Assembly (NCBI GenBank): GCA_947630465.1
Contig: CANRHT010000060.1
Location: 1-10,812 of the forward strand
From: an uncultured Pseudomonadaceae bacterium
GTDB lineage: Bacteria; Pseudomonadota; Gammaproteobacteria; Pseudomonadales; Pseudomonadaceae
Length of the DNA: 10,812 nt
Reading direction: 5' to 3'
Shown: piece by piece, positions 1 to 8,209 of the stretch
Numbering within the stretch: position 1 is the stretch's first letter
Layout of the letters: each line of letters begins with the position of its first letter
Position numbers and translations under genes: made by a program
Notes under the pieces: generated by a model
Database searches by the model: none
Told to the model about the DNA's origin: nothing
What the model saw: the letters and a program-made list of their open reading frames with translations, nothing else

Positions 1-45
1 TTCGTCGGCTTTGGCGTGAAGCTGGCCACTGCAACCCTGTCCTAA
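1..45 (+). CDS. 3' end of an upstream gene, probably a LysE/RhtB-family amino-acid exporter (partial)
   Basis: Frame 1 is open from the window edge and ends in TAA at 43-45. The 14 visible residues read FVGFGVKLATATLS. LysE/RhtB exporters commonly end in a similar G-F-G-x-K-L-A sequence, and in Pseudomonas a LysE-family gene lies just before carB, so this is probably that gene's C-terminus. Family knowledge and context carry most of the call, because 14 residues alone cannot prove it. Only 15 bases separate its stop from the carB start, which suggests co-transcription with carB. Confidence 0.5.
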   Translation, partial: FVGFGVKLATATLS

Positions 46-60
46 TATTACGAGAATCCC

Positions 61-3000
61 ATGCCAAAACGCACAGACATTAAAAGCATCCTGATCATCG
101 GCGCCGGCCCTATTGTTATTGGTCAAGCCTGTGAATTTGACTACTCCGGCGCGCAGGCGTGTAAGGCGTTGCGCGAGGAAGGTTACCGAGTCATTTTGGT
201 CAACTCCAATCCAGCCACCATCATGACTGATCCAGCGATGGCTGATGCCACTTATATTGAGCCGATCAAATGGCAGACTGTGGCGAAAATTATCGAAAAA
301 GAACGCCCCGATGCACTGCTGCCAACCATGGGCGGACAAACAGCGCTGAACTGTGCGCTGGATCTTGAGCGTGAAGGCGTTCTAGAAAAGTTTGGCGTAG
401 AAATGATTGGCGCCAATGCTGACACCATTGATAAAGCTGAAGACCGTTCGCGTTTTGATAAAGCCATGCGTTCGATTAACTTGGCCTGTCCGCGTTCAGG
501 TATCGCGCACAACATGGAAGAAGCCTACAAAGTACAAGGCGAAGTGGGCTTCCCTTGTATTATTCGCCCAAGTTTCACCATGGGTGGCACTGGCGGTGGT
601 ATTGCCTACAACCGTGAAGAATTTGAAGAAATCTGTACTCGTGGTCTGGATTTATCGCCAACTAAAGAGCTGCTGATTGATGAGTCACTCATCGGTTGGA
701 AAGAGTTCGAAATGGAAGTGGTGCGTGACAAAAATGACAACTGCATTATTGTCTGCTCCATTGAAAACTTTGACCCTATGGGTGTACATACCGGTGACTC
801 AATCACTGTAGCGCCTGCGCAAACTTTGACTGATAAAGAATATCAAATCATGCGCGATGCCTCTTTGGCGGTGATGCGTGAAATTGGCGTGGAGAGCGGT
901 GGCTCGAACGTGCAGTTTGGTATCGACCCTAAAGATGGTCGCATGGTGGTGATTGAGATGAACCCGCGGGTGTCACGCTCATCAGCGCTGGCCTCCAAAG
1001 CCACCGGTTTCCCGATTGCTAAAATCGCGGCTAAGTTGGCAGTCGGTTACACCCTTGATGAATTGAAAAACGATATCACCGGCGGTCGCACGCCAGCATC
1101 CTTTGAGCCAACCATCGACTACGTTGTCACTAAGATTCCACGTTTCACCTTTGAGAAATTCCCTAAAGCGGATGCGCGCTTAACCACGCAGATGAAATCT
1201 GTCGGTGAAGTGATGGCCATTGGTCGCACCTTCCAAGAATCACTGCAAAAAGCCTTGCGTGGTCTTGAGGTTGGCGTGAATGGTTTAGATCCTATTCTGG
1301 ATTTAAATAACCCTGAAGCCGCGAGCATTTTACGCCGCGAATTAACAGTGCCGGGCGCTGACCGCATTTGGTATGTGGCCGATGCTATGCGCTTTGGTAT
1401 GACGCGCGATGAAATCTATGAGTTGACCAAAATTGACCATTGGTTCCTTGTGCAAATGGAAGACTTGATGCTGGAGGCTGAGCGTTTAAAAACCGTAGGT
1501 TTAGCGGAAATTGATGCCGCGCAGATGTTCAAACTCAAGCGTAAAGGTTTCAGTGATGCACGCTTAGCCAGCTTGTTGGGTGTTTCTGAAAAGAACCTGC
1601 GCAGCCGTCGTCATCAGTTGAATATCTTCCCCGTGTATAAGCGTGTGGATACCTGTGCGGCGGAGTTCGCTACGGACACTGCTTACATGTATTCAACTTA
1701 TGAAGAAGAGTGTGAAGCGCAGCCCAGCACGCGCGAAAAAATCATGATTCTCGGTGGTGGCCCAAACCGTATTGGTCAGGGTATCGAGTTTGACTATTGC
1801 TGTGTGCATGCGGCGCTGGCGATGCGTGAAGATGGCTATGAAACCATCATGGTTAACTGCAACCCAGAAACTGTTTCAACCGATTATGACACCTCGGACC
1901 GTTTGTACTTTGAGCCTGTCACTTTAGAAGACGTGTTAGAAATCGTGCGTGTTGAAAAACCCGTCGGTGTCATTGTGCAATACGGCGGTCAAACGCCACT
2001 GAAAATTTGCCGTGCTTTGGAAGAGGCGGGTGTACCTATTATTGGTACCAGTCCTGATGCGATTGACCGTGCGGAAGATCGTGAGCGTTTCCAGCAGATG
2101 GTGCAGCGCTTAGGTTTATTGCAGCCGCAAAACGCCACCGCACGCAGTGAAGAAGAAGCCATTGCCGCTTCAAAAGAGATTGGCTACCCATTGGTGGTGC
2201 GTCCATCTTATGTATTGGGTGGTCGCGCGATGGAAATCGTTTACGACGAAGAAGAGCTCAAACGCTATATGCGTGAAGCGGTACAAGTGTCGAACGACAG
2301 CCCTGTGCTGCTCGATCACTTCCTTAACAGTGCGATTGAAGTGGATATTGATGCGGTGTGTGATGGTGAGATCGTCGTGATTGGCGCGATTATGCAGCAC
2401 ATTGAGCAAGCGGGTGTGCACTCCGGTGACTCGGCCTGCTCACTGCCGCCTTATTCGTTGCCGGCGCATATTCAAGATAAAATTCGTGACCAAGTTCGCC
2501 GTATGGCATTAGAGCTTGGTGTTTTAGGTCTGATGAACGTGCAGATGGCCGTGCAGGGCGAAGATATCTACGTGATTGAAGTCAATCCACGTGCTTCGCG
2601 TACGGTACCTTTTGTCTCCAAGTGCATCGGCGAGTCATTGGCTAAAGTTGCTGCGCGCGTGATGGCGGGTAAAACGTTAACTGAGCTGAACTTTACCAAA
2701 GAGATCATTCCGCCATTCTTTAGTGTGAAAGAGGCGGTGTTCCCATTTGCTAAATTCCCAGGTGTTGATACGATCCTTGGCCCAGAGATGAAGTCGACTG
2801 GTGAAGTGATGGGTGTCGGCGACAGTTTTGCTGAAGCTTTCGCTAAATCACAAATGGGCGCCGGTGAAGTGTTACCCACCAGCGGCTGTGCTTTTGTCAG
2901 CGTACGTGAAGAAGATAAACCTTTTGCTGCTGACTTGGCGCGTGACTTGATTGAGTTAGGTTTCTCTGTCGTGGCCACATCAGGTACCGCGAAAATTATT

Positions 3001-3282
3001 GAAGCGGCAGGCTTGCCTGTGCGCCGTGTAAATAAAGTAACTGAAGGTCGTCCGCACATTGTTGATATGATCAAGAATGATGAAGTAACCTTAGTTATCA
3101 ATACCACCGAGGGGCGTCAGTCTATTGCTGACTCATTCTCGATTCGTCGAAACGCTCTGCAACGCAAAGTCTACTTCACCACCACATTGGCGGGCGGTCA
3201 GGCTGTTTGCGAGGCGCTTAAATTTGGTCCAGAAAAGACCGTGCGTCGTTTGCAGGACTTGCATGCAGGAATTAATGCGTGA
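61..3282 (+). CDS. carB: Carbamoyl-phosphate synthase large subunit
   Basis: With the CarA glutaminase subunit, this cytoplasmic enzyme makes carbamoyl phosphate from bicarbonate, glutamine-derived ammonia and two ATP, feeding pyrimidine and arginine synthesis. The protein is 1073 residues, the same length as E. coli CarB, and shows the internal duplication of the family. The first synthetase half starts with the nucleotide-binding [11 protein letters not shown] near residue 12 and carries R129 and R169, which match ATP-site arginines of E. coli CarB. An oligomerisation region follows at about 400-550. The second half starts with [10 protein letters not shown] near 565. The C-terminal allosteric domain (about 935-1073) keeps T973, T976 and K992, equivalent to E. 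coli residues that contact IMP, UMP or ornithine, so those effectors probably act here. The ATG has only a weak GAGA (52-55) upstream. The gene overlaps greA by four bases. carA is not in the window. Confidence 0.98.
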   Translation: MPKRTDIKSILIIGAGPIVIGQACEFDYSGAQACKALREEGYRVILVNSNPATIMTDPAMADATYIEPIKWQTVAKIIEKERPDALLPTMGGQTALNCALDLEREGVLEKFGVEMIGANADTIDKAEDRSRFDKAMRSINLACPRSGIAHNMEEAYKVQGEVGFPCIIRPSFTMGGTGGGIAYNREEFEEICTRGLDLSPTKELLIDESLIGWKEFEMEVVRDKNDNCIIVCSIENFDPMGVHTGDSITVAPAQTLTDKEYQIMRDASLAVMREIGVESGGSNVQFGIDPKDGRMVVIEMNPRVSRSSALASKATGFPIAKIAAKLAVGYTLDELKNDITGGRTPASFEPTIDYVVTKIPRFTFEKFPKADARLTTQMKSVGEVMAIGRTFQESLQKALRGLEVGVNGLDPILDLNNPEAASILRRELTVPGADRIWYVADAMRFGMTRDEIYELTKIDHWFLVQMEDLMLEAERLKTVGLAEIDAAQMFKLKRKGFSDARLASLLGVSEKNLRSRRHQLNIFPVYKRVDTCAAEFATDTAYMYSTYEEECEAQPSTREKIMILGGGPNRIGQGIEFDYCCVHAALAMREDGYETIMVNCNPETVSTDYDTSDRLYFEPVTLEDVLEIVRVEKPVGVIVQYGGQTPLKICRALEEAGVPIIGTSPDAIDRAEDRERFQQMVQRLGLLQPQNATARSEEEAIAASKEIGYPLVVRPSYVLGGRAMEIVYDEEELKRYMREAVQVSNDSPVLLDHFLNSAIEVDIDAVCDGEIVVIGAIMQHIEQAGVHSGDSACSLPPYSLPAHIQDKIRDQVRRMALELGVLGLMNVQMAVQGEDIYVIEVNPRASRTVPFVSKCIGESLAKVAARVMAGKTLTELNFTKEIIPPFFSVKEAVFPFAKFPGVDTILGPEMKSTGEVMGVGDSFAEAFAKSQMGAGEVLPTSGCAFVSVREEDKPFAADLARDLIELGFSVVATSGTAKIIEAAGLPVRRVNKVTEGRPHIVDMIKNDEVTLVINTTEGRQSIADSFSIRRNALQRKVYFTTTLAGGQAVCEALKFGPEKTVRRLQDLHAGINA
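3267..3270 (+). promoter_or_regulatory. Ribosome binding site for the greA GTG start
   Basis: AGGA at 3267-3270 lies inside the 3' end of carB, eight bases before the GTG at 3279. It supports initiation at this GTG over the in-frame ATG at 3294, and the GTG start also gives the N-terminus MTKYPMT typical of Pseudomonas GreA. Confidence 0.6.
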
Positions 3283-3755
3283 CTAAATACCCTATGACTG
3301 TCCAAGGTGCTCGCGCCTTGGAGGAAGAACTTAAACATTTAAAAACAGTATTGCGTCCACAAATCACCGCGGCGATTGCGACCGCGCGTGAGTTGGGTGA
3401 CTTATCTGAAAACGCTGAATACCATGCGGCGCGTGAGCAGCAGGGTATGAGCGAGGCGCGTATTCGTGATATCGAAGGACGTCTGTCAGGTGCGCAGATT
3501 ATTGACGTAACCACCATCCCTTATTCAGGGAAAGTGTTTTTTGGCACTACAGTGGACATCGTTAACGTTGAAACCGATGCGACCGTCACTTACCAGATCG
3601 TTGGTGAAGATGAAGCCGACCTGAAACTGGGTAAAATCTCCGTAACCTCACCGATTGCTCGCGCTTTAGTGGCGAAAGAAGAAGGTGAAGTGGTGGTTGT
3701 ACAAACACCGAGCGGCTTAATTGAGTATGAGATCGTCGAGGTTCGACATATCTAG
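3279..3755 (+). CDS. greA: Transcript cleavage factor GreA
   Basis: GreA enters the secondary channel of RNA polymerase and stimulates the polymerase's own cleavage of backtracked RNA, releasing stalled elongation complexes. The 158 residues equal the length of E. coli GreA. The N-terminal antiparallel coiled coil spans about 1-75. Its tip carries the two acidic residues D41 and E44 (in [10 protein letters not shown]) that help hold the catalytic magnesium. The C-terminal FKBP-like domain contains the conserved DEAD and SPIARAL segments. I take GTG at 3279 as start because an AGGA precedes it and the resulting N-terminus fits the family; ATG at 3294 would remove five residues. The start overlaps the carB stop as GTGA, so translation is probably coupled. 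The 3' end overlaps the next gene by 29 bases. Confidence 0.97.
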   Translation: MTKYPMTVQGARALEEELKHLKTVLRPQITAAIATARELGDLSENAEYHAAREQQGMSEARIRDIEGRLSGAQIIDVTTIPYSGKVFFGTTVDIVNVETDATVTYQIVGEDEADLKLGKISVTSPIARALVAKEEGEVVVVQTPSGLIEYEIVEVRHI

Positions 3756-4185
3756 CACAGCGCTAAACGCACCATCGCGCGCCGGCGCAATCACTTGGCA
3801 ACTTGCACAAGTGTTTTGGGTCGGTGGCATTTGGATCATGCATTTTGTTTTACTCAAAGCGCTTGAGAACATAGGCTTTGCCGGCATTTTAATCCAAGAG
3901 GTCGCGCAGTATACGCGACCTTTATTGGTCGGCTTGGCGTTGGTGTGTGTGCTGCTGCAGCTCTTGGTCTTGAAACAAACGATGACTGTGGCGCAGATGC
4001 TAAAAGATATTCGCGGGCAGTTGTTAGGTGCTGCGTTATTATTAGCGGGTGGTTTTTTTATCACGCAAGCACTGTGGCCGACGGCACAATTGTGGCTGAT
4101 TTATAGTTACTTGGCTTTAGGCATGTGTGGTTTGTTGTTAGTGATACAGCCTGTGCCAGTACAGTACCCAGCGCAAAGAGCTTAA
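3727..4185 (+). CDS. Small integral membrane protein of unknown function, probably DUF4149-like
   Basis: This encodes 152 residues if ATG 3727 is used. It is strongly hydrophobic, with four likely membrane helices at about 24-46, 64-83, 98-117 and 121-141. The first contains [10 protein letters not shown], a Trp/Gly/His pattern I associate with DUF4149-type proteins, but that assignment is from memory. No catalytic motif or signal peptide is visible. Pseudomonas genomes carry an uncharacterised gene at this place between greA and yhbY, which supports it being real. The start is uncertain: ATG 3727 lies 29 bases inside greA with no good ribosome binding site, TTG 3721 is a less likely alternative, and the next candidates (GTG 3811, ATG 3838) cut into the first helix. 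Arginine codons near the 5' end include AGA and AGG, unlike most of the window. It is probably expressed by coupling to greA. Confidence 0.8.
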   Translation: MRSSRFDISSTALNAPSRAGAITWQLAQVFWVGGIWIMHFVLLKALENIGFAGILIQEVAQYTRPLLVGLALVCVLLQLLVLKQTMTVAQMLKDIRGQLLGAALLLAGGFFITQALWPTAQLWLIYSYLALGMCGLLLVIQPVPVQYPAQRA

Positions 4186-4219
4186 TACACTCTGCTAACT
4201 GGATACTGAATCAGCGTTG
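4186..4219. other. Convergent intergenic gap without a clear terminator
   Basis: These 34 bases separate two convergent genes. I see no GC-rich hairpin followed by a T run on either strand. The best inverted match is GCGTT at 4214-4218 with AACGC at 4231-4235, five base pairs around a 12-base loop, which is too weak to call. Transcripts from the two sides may therefore overlap. Confidence 0.5.
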
Positions 4220-4531
4220 TTAGATGTTGTAACGCAGTACGTTGGATAGATTTTTATTGGGCTGCGGGTTTTTGCGGTAAATTAACGCAACTTTACCGAT
4301 GCTCTGCACTAAAAGACTGCTGCTTTTTTGGCAAACGTCATCGATGATTGCTTTACGGTCATCACGCTCAGCAATACGCAACTGAATTTTAATCAGTTCG
4401 TGATCATTGAGTGCGCGATCCAGTTCGGCCAGTACGCCTTCGGTTAGACCGTTGTCGGCAATAGTAACAACCGGCTTAAGATGATGGCCGATGGATTTAA
4501 ACTGTTTCTTTTGCTCTTGTGTGAGCGACAT
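4220..4531 (-). CDS. yhbY: YhbY, CRM-domain RNA-binding protein associated with ribosome assembly
   Basis: YhbY is a small single-domain member of the CRS1-YhbY (CRM) RNA-binding family, associated in E. coli with precursors of the 50S ribosomal subunit. The 103 residues (E. coli about 97) form essentially one CRM domain. The diagnostic segments are LKPVVTIADNGLTEGVLAEL at about 18-37, which includes the GLTEGV loop, then the HELIK segment and a C-terminal strand ending IYR. Start ATG (complement of 4529-4531) has GAGG (complement of 4538-4541) six bases upstream, a clear ribosome binding site. It is the only minus-strand gene in the window. It diverges from rlmE, a 23S rRNA methyltransferase, so two large-subunit maturation genes sit head to head. 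The assignment is secure; the molecular role is known only in outline. Confidence 0.95.
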   Translation of the reverse strand: MSLTQEQKKQFKSIGHHLKPVVTIADNGLTEGVLAELDRALNDHELIKIQLRIAERDDRKAIIDDVCQKSSSLLVQSIGKVALIYRKNPQPNKNLSNVLRYNI

Positions 4532-4601
4532 AATCGACCTCGGAGTCGTAACATGAATGAAGGTGGGTAGTTTACCTGACCTGAAGCTTAAGAGGTATTC
4601 T
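4532..4601. promoter_or_regulatory. Divergent intergenic region expected to hold yhbY and rlmE promoters
   Basis: The 70 bases between the two start codons should carry at least one promoter because the genes point away from each other. I cannot pick out a convincing -35/-10 pair on either strand, nor a heat-shock sigma-32 site. The ribosome binding sites at both ends are clear. The function is inferred from gene orientation only, and the rlmE promoter could lie inside yhbY. Confidence 0.4.
4592..4595 (+). promoter_or_regulatory. Ribosome binding site deciding the rlmE GTG start
   Basis: GAGG at 4592-4595 is six bases before GTG 4602. The upstream in-frame ATG at 4557 would add 15 residues not found at the N-terminus of RlmE proteins and would place this site inside the coding region. 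Confidence 0.7.
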
Positions 4602-5237
4602 GTGGCTCGATCTAAAAGCAGTTCGCGTTGGTTAAAAGAACATTTTGATGACCCATTTGTGAAAATGGCACAAAAAGATGGCTACCGTTCGCGTGCCAGC
4701 TATAAATTATTAGAAATTCAAGAAAAAGACCGTATTTTACGCCCAGGCATGACTGTGATTGATTTAGGCAGTGCGCCGGGTGGTTGGTCGCAAGTCACCA
4801 GTCGTGTGATTGGTGATAAAGGCACCTTAATCGCTTCGGATATCCTACCGATGTCGGCTATTGCTGATGTGACCTTTATTGAAGGTGACTTTACAGAAGA
4901 AGCGGTGTTCAACGAAATTATGCATGCCGTAGGAAATCAGCCGGTAGACCTTGTTATTTCCGATATGGCACCCAATATGAGTGGTGTACGTACAGCGGAT
5001 CAAGCTGCCGCTATGTATTTGTGTGAGTTGGCATTGGATTTGGCCACTAAAGTGCTACGCCCCGGTGGTGATTTTTTAATTAAAATATTCCACGGTGAAG
5101 GTTTTGATGAGTATTTGCGTGATGTGCGCCGACGTTTTGACAAAGTGCAGATGCGTAAACCCACCTCGTCACGGGATCGTTCGCGCGAGCAGTATTTGTT
5201 AGCACGCGGCATGCGTGATCTTGAAGAAGACCAGTAG
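4602..5237 (+). CDS. rlmE: 23S rRNA 2'-O-ribose U2552 methyltransferase RlmE
   Basis: RlmE (FtsJ/RrmJ) transfers a methyl group from S-adenosylmethionine to the 2'-OH of U2552 in the A-loop of 23S rRNA, a late step in 50S subunit assembly. The 211 residues (E. coli 209) form a Rossmann-type methyltransferase. The SAM-binding motif I reads [11 protein letters not shown] at 54-64. The catalytic residues are all present: K35, D121 (in SDMAPNMSG), K161 (in [13 protein letters not shown]) and E196 (in SREQY), each three positions lower than E. coli K38, D124, K164 and E199. GTG 4602 is chosen for its GAGG and because the protein then begins MARSK, as I recall for Pseudomonas RlmE. It is followed by ftsH after 118 bases. 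In E. coli the pair is a heat-shock operon; no such promoter is visible here. Confidence 0.97.
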   Translation: MARSKSSSRWLKEHFDDPFVKMAQKDGYRSRASYKLLEIQEKDRILRPGMTVIDLGSAPGGWSQVTSRVIGDKGTLIASDILPMSAIADVTFIEGDFTEEAVFNEIMHAVGNQPVDLVISDMAPNMSGVRTADQAAAMYLCELALDLATKVLRPGGDFLIKIFHGEGFDEYLRDVRRRFDKVQMRKPTSSRDRSREQYLLARGMRDLEEDQ

Positions 5238-5355
5238 TCGAAGTGTTTAAATGTATTGTTACAGGACAAACCTACGCGCAGCGGCAAAGTGTAGTAAGTT
5301 TGTTATATGTAATTGACGTATTTGTTGCGGTTGTTGCAGCAGAGGGTATATAGAA
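5238..5355. other. rlmE-ftsH intergenic region
   Basis: At 118 bases this is the longest gap without a gene in the window. It holds no small ORF with a convincing start, no terminator hairpin and no clear promoter. Isolated promoter-like words exist (TTGACG at 5313-5318, TTATAT at 5303-5308), but neither has a partner at usable spacing. GAGGG at 5342-5346 serves as the ribosome binding site of ftsH. Confidence 0.5.
5342..5346 (+). promoter_or_regulatory. Ribosome binding site for the ftsH GTG start
   Basis: GAGGG at 5342-5346 is nine bases from GTG 5356 and eighteen from the in-frame ATG 5365, so it favours the GTG. ATG 5365 has only GAAG at 5353-5356 before it. Confidence 0.55.
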
Positions 5356-7284
5356 GTGAACGATATGACTAAAAACCTGATTTTGTGGTTCGTTATCGCT
5401 GCTGTCTTAGTGACCGTAATGAATAATTTCACCTCACAAAGTGACACAGGCAAGCTAAATTACAGCACCTTTATTGAAGAAGTTAAGTCCGGCCGTGTGC
5501 AGCAGGTTACTGTTGATGGTTTTATTATCAGCGGTCGCCGTGCCGATGGCAGTGTCTTTGAAACAGTGCGTCCAGCCATTCAAGATAACGGCTTGATGGG
5601 TGACTTAATCGATAACAATGTCAGTGTTGTCGGTAAGCAGCCTGAGCGTCAAAGCATGTGGATGCAGCTGTTGGTTGCTAGCTTCCCTATTTTGATTATC
5701 TTGGCGGTAGTGATGTTCTTTATGCGCCAAATGCAAGGTGGTGGCGGCGGTAAAGGCGGCCCGATGAGCTTTGGTAAAAGTAAAGCGCGTTTGCTGGCTG
5801 AAGATCAGATTAAAACCACGCTTGCAGATGTCGCAGGCTGTGATGAAGCTAAAGAAGAAGTCGGCGAGATCGTTGAGTTTTTACGCGACCCGAGCCGTTT
5901 CCAGCGTTTAGGCGGTAAAATTCCACGCGGCGTGTTGATGGTCGGTCAGCCTGGTACCGGTAAAACCTTATTGGCGAAAGCCATTGCTGGTGAAGCTAAA
6001 GTACCCTTCTTTGCTATTTCCGGTTCGGACTTTGTGGAAATGTTTGTCGGTGTCGGTGCCTCGCGGGTACGTGACATGTTTGAGCAAGCTAAAAAACACG
6101 CGCCCTGCATTATCTTTATTGATGAGATTGATGCAGTGGGTCGTCACCGTGGTGCCGGTATGGGCGGTGGTAACGATGAACGTGAGCAAACCCTAAACCA
6201 ACTCTTAGTTGAGATGGATGGTTTTGAAGACAATGACGGTGTGATTGTGATTGCCGCAACCAACCGCCCTGACGTATTGGACCCGGCTTTATTGCGTCCC
6301 GGTCGTTTTGACCGTCAAGTGGTGGTGGGATTACCCGATATTCGTGGTCGTGAGCAGATCCTGCATGTACACATGCGTAAAGTGCCGTTGCATGATGATG
6401 TGGATGCGGCGGTGATTGCGCGCGGTACGCCGGGTTTCTCGGGTGCTGACTTAGCTAACTTGGTTAACGAGGCCGCTCTCTTTGCCGCACGCTCAGACAG
6501 TCGCTTAGTCACTATGAAAGAGTTTGAGTTGGCTAAAGATAAAATCATGATGGGCGCTGAGCGCAAATCGATGGTGATGTCGGAAAAAGAAAAGCTCAAC
6601 ACGGCTTATCATGAAGCCGGTCACGCGATCGTAGGGCGTATGGTTCCTGAGCATGACCCTGTGTATAAAGTCTCCATTATTCCACGTGGCCGCGCTTTAG
6701 GTGTGACCATGTTCTTGCCCGAAGAAGACCGTTACAGCTTATCTAAGCGCGGTTTGATCAGTCAGATTTGTTCGTTGTACGGTGGCCGTATTGCAGAAGA
6801 GATGACGCTGGGTTTTGATGGCGTCACCACGGGCGCATCCAACGATATTATGCGTGCGACCCAGTTAGCACGAAATATGGTAACCAAGTGGGGCTTGTCT
6901 GAGAAGTTAGGTCCATTGATGTATGCCGAAGATGAAAATGAAGGCTACCTCGGGCGTCAAGGTGGCGGCTCAAGTAACGTATCAGGTGAAACAGCCAAGC
7001 TGATTGATCTGGAGATTCGTGAAATTATTGACGAATGTTACTCGACTGCAACGCAGATTTTACACGACAATCGCGACAAGCTGGATGCAATGGCATTAGC
7101 ACTGATGAAGTACGAAACCATTGATAGTGATCAAATTGATGACATTATGAATGGCCGCGATGCGCGTGAGCCAAAAGATTGGAGCGGTGGCGGATCAGCG
7201 GGTAACACCACTGAAAAACCAGAAACCAAGGTTGAGTTAGAACTGCCAGATGCGCCTATTGGCGGGCCTGCAGGCGAACATTAA
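5356..7284 (+). CDS. ftsH: ATP-dependent zinc metalloprotease FtsH
   Basis: FtsH is a hexameric inner-membrane AAA+ protease that extracts and degrades damaged membrane proteins and selected cytosolic regulators; known E. coli substrates include SecY, LpxC and sigma-32. The 642 residues show the full architecture. Membrane helix 1 is at about 6-24, a periplasmic segment follows, and helix 2 is at about 103-126. The AAA domain has Walker A 197-204, pore motif F230-V231-G232, Walker B with D256-E257, and second-region-of-homology arginines R314 and R317. The zinc protease has HEAGH at 419-423 (E420 catalytic) and D497 in the GASND segment as likely third ligand. The tail from about 610 is Gly/Pro-rich and probably disordered. 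Walker A reads GQPGTGKT instead of the usual GPPGTGKT; the essential G, K and T remain. The start is GTG 5356 or ATG 5365. A strong terminator follows. Confidence 0.98.
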   Translation: MNDMTKNLILWFVIAAVLVTVMNNFTSQSDTGKLNYSTFIEEVKSGRVQQVTVDGFIISGRRADGSVFETVRPAIQDNGLMGDLIDNNVSVVGKQPERQSMWMQLLVASFPILIILAVVMFFMRQMQGGGGGKGGPMSFGKSKARLLAEDQIKTTLADVAGCDEAKEEVGEIVEFLRDPSRFQRLGGKIPRGVLMVGQPGTGKTLLAKAIAGEAKVPFFAISGSDFVEMFVGVGASRVRDMFEQAKKHAPCIIFIDEIDAVGRHRGAGMGGGNDEREQTLNQLLVEMDGFEDNDGVIVIAATNRPDVLDPALLRPGRFDRQVVVGLPDIRGREQILHVHMRKVPLHDDVDAAVIARGTPGFSGADLANLVNEAALFAARSDSRLVTMKEFELAKDKIMMGAERKSMVMSEKEKLNTAYHEAGHAIVGRMVPEHDPVYKVSIIPRGRALGVTMFLPEEDRYSLSKRGLISQICSLYGGRIAEEMTLGFDGVTTGASNDIMRATQLARNMVTKWGLSEKLGPLMYAEDENEGYLGRQGGGSSNVSGETAKLIDLEIREIIDECYSTATQILHDNRDKLDAMALALMKYETIDSDQIDDIMNGRDAREPKDWSGGGSAGNTTEKPETKVELELPDAPIGGPAGEH

Positions 7285-7289
7285 TACCC

Positions 7290-7315
7290 AACGGGCGCTT
7301 ATTAGCGCCCGTTTT
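7290..7315 (+). terminator. Intrinsic terminator after ftsH
   Basis: AACGGGCGCT (7290-7299) pairs perfectly with AGCGCCCGTT (7304-7313) around the four-base loop TATT, a ten-pair GC-rich stem six bases after the ftsH stop. The stem ends in T's and is followed by TTAAT, a short U tract. It should end the rlmE-ftsH transcript and separate it from folP. With flanking A and T bases it could also work partly on the reverse strand. Confidence 0.9.
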
Positions 7316-7351
7316 AATGAGAAGAGTTTTAATTAAATTATAAGGCAGATT

Positions 7352-8206
7352 ATGTACGCCACTATGCAGCCTGTTTTACGTTGCGGTAAGCGCCATCTCG
7401 ATCTCAATCACGCGCATGTGATGGGTATTTTAAATGTAACCCCAGATTCCTTTTCTGATGGCGGTCATTACACCCAAATTGACACGGCTGTGCGCCGCGC
7501 TCAATCCATGTGCGCGCTCGGTGCCAGTATTATTGATATCGGTGGTGAATCGACGCGCCCAGGTGCCGCGCCAGTCAGTGCGCAGCAAGAGTTGGATCGT
7601 GTTGCGCCACTGGTGGAGATCATCTCGCGTGAGTGCGATGTGATTGTCTCGGTTGATACTTCAACACCTGCGGTGATTCGTGAGTCTGCACGCTTAGGTG
7701 CTGGGCTGATTAATGATGTGCGGGCATTGCAGCGTGAAGGTGCGCTTGATGCGGCGGCGGCCACGCATTTGCCTGTGTGTTTAATGCACATGCGTGGTGA
7801 GCCGCAGACCATGCAAGATGAGCCTTTTTATACTGATATTGCCGCTGAAGTGATCAGCTTCTGGCAAGAGCGTATCCGTGCTTGTGAGCAGGTGGGTATC
7901 AGTGCTGAGCGTATTGTTCTTGATCCGGGTTTTGGTTTTGCAAAAAACACCCAGCATAACTATGAGTTGTTTCAACGCTTACCTGAACTATTAAGCGTGC
8001 AGCGCCCGCTACTGGTTGGTGTGTCGCGCAAAAGTATGATCGGCAATGTGTTGCATAAACCCGTGGAGCAGCGCTTGTCTGGCAGTTTAGCCTTGGCTGT
8101 GATGGCGCTGGAGCGCGGTGCGAAAATTTTACGCGTGCATGATGTGGCTGAAACCATGGATGTTCTGAATATATTTAATGCAGTGTGCAGTGCTGCGAAG
8201 GAATAA
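7352..8206 (+). CDS. folP: Dihydropteroate synthase
   Basis: FolP condenses 6-hydroxymethyl-7,8-dihydropterin diphosphate with p-aminobenzoate to give 7,8-dihydropteroate in folate synthesis; it is the sulfonamide target. The 284 residues (E. coli 282) are a TIM barrel with all signature loops: GILNVTPDSFSDGG at 25-38, DIGGESTRPG at 62-71, VDTS at 101-104, N121-D122, LMHMRG at 144-149, LDPGFGFAK at 190-198, SRKSM at 225-229 and RVHDV at 261-265. F34 and P70 correspond to E. coli F28 and P64, positions where resistance changes are known, and both have the sensitive-type residue. ATG 7352 has AAGG six bases upstream; ATG 7364 is a less likely alternative. The gene is separated from ftsH by a terminator, so a promoter is expected in the AT-rich 7316-7351, although I cannot define one. 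glmM follows after three bases. Confidence 0.98.
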   Translation: MYATMQPVLRCGKRHLDLNHAHVMGILNVTPDSFSDGGHYTQIDTAVRRAQSMCALGASIIDIGGESTRPGAAPVSAQQELDRVAPLVEIISRECDVIVSVDTSTPAVIRESARLGAGLINDVRALQREGALDAAAATHLPVCLMHMRGEPQTMQDEPFYTDIAAEVISFWQERIRACEQVGISAERIVLDPGFGFAKNTQHNYELFQRLPELLSVQRPLLVGVSRKSMIGNVLHKPVEQRLSGSLALAVMALERGAKILRVHDVAETMDVLNIFNAVCSAAKE

Positions 8207-8209
8207 ATA

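Noticed and set aside
2568..3107. Minus-strand open frame of 179 codons opposite carB
   Set aside because: It lies wholly within the carB allosteric region, has low-complexity Ser/Thr-rich content with no recognisable motif, and is explained by codon bias of the real gene on the other strand.
3721..3726. TTG start for the membrane-protein gene
   Set aside because: TTG is a rarer start, has no better ribosome binding site than ATG 3727, and adds only two residues.
4214..4235. Possible terminator hairpin between the membrane-protein gene and yhbY
   Set aside because: Only five base pairs around a 12-base loop and no T tract on either side.
5298..5345. Heat-shock or sigma-70 promoter directly upstream of ftsH
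   Set aside because: TTGACG at 5313 and TTATAT at 5303 do not have partners at acceptable spacing, and no CCCCAT-type sigma-32 -10 element was found.
7352..8206. folP as an acquired sulfonamide-resistance (sul-type) gene
   Set aside because: Its length, its E. coli-like motifs, the sensitive-type residues F34 and P70, and the conserved position before glmM mark it as the chromosomal gene.
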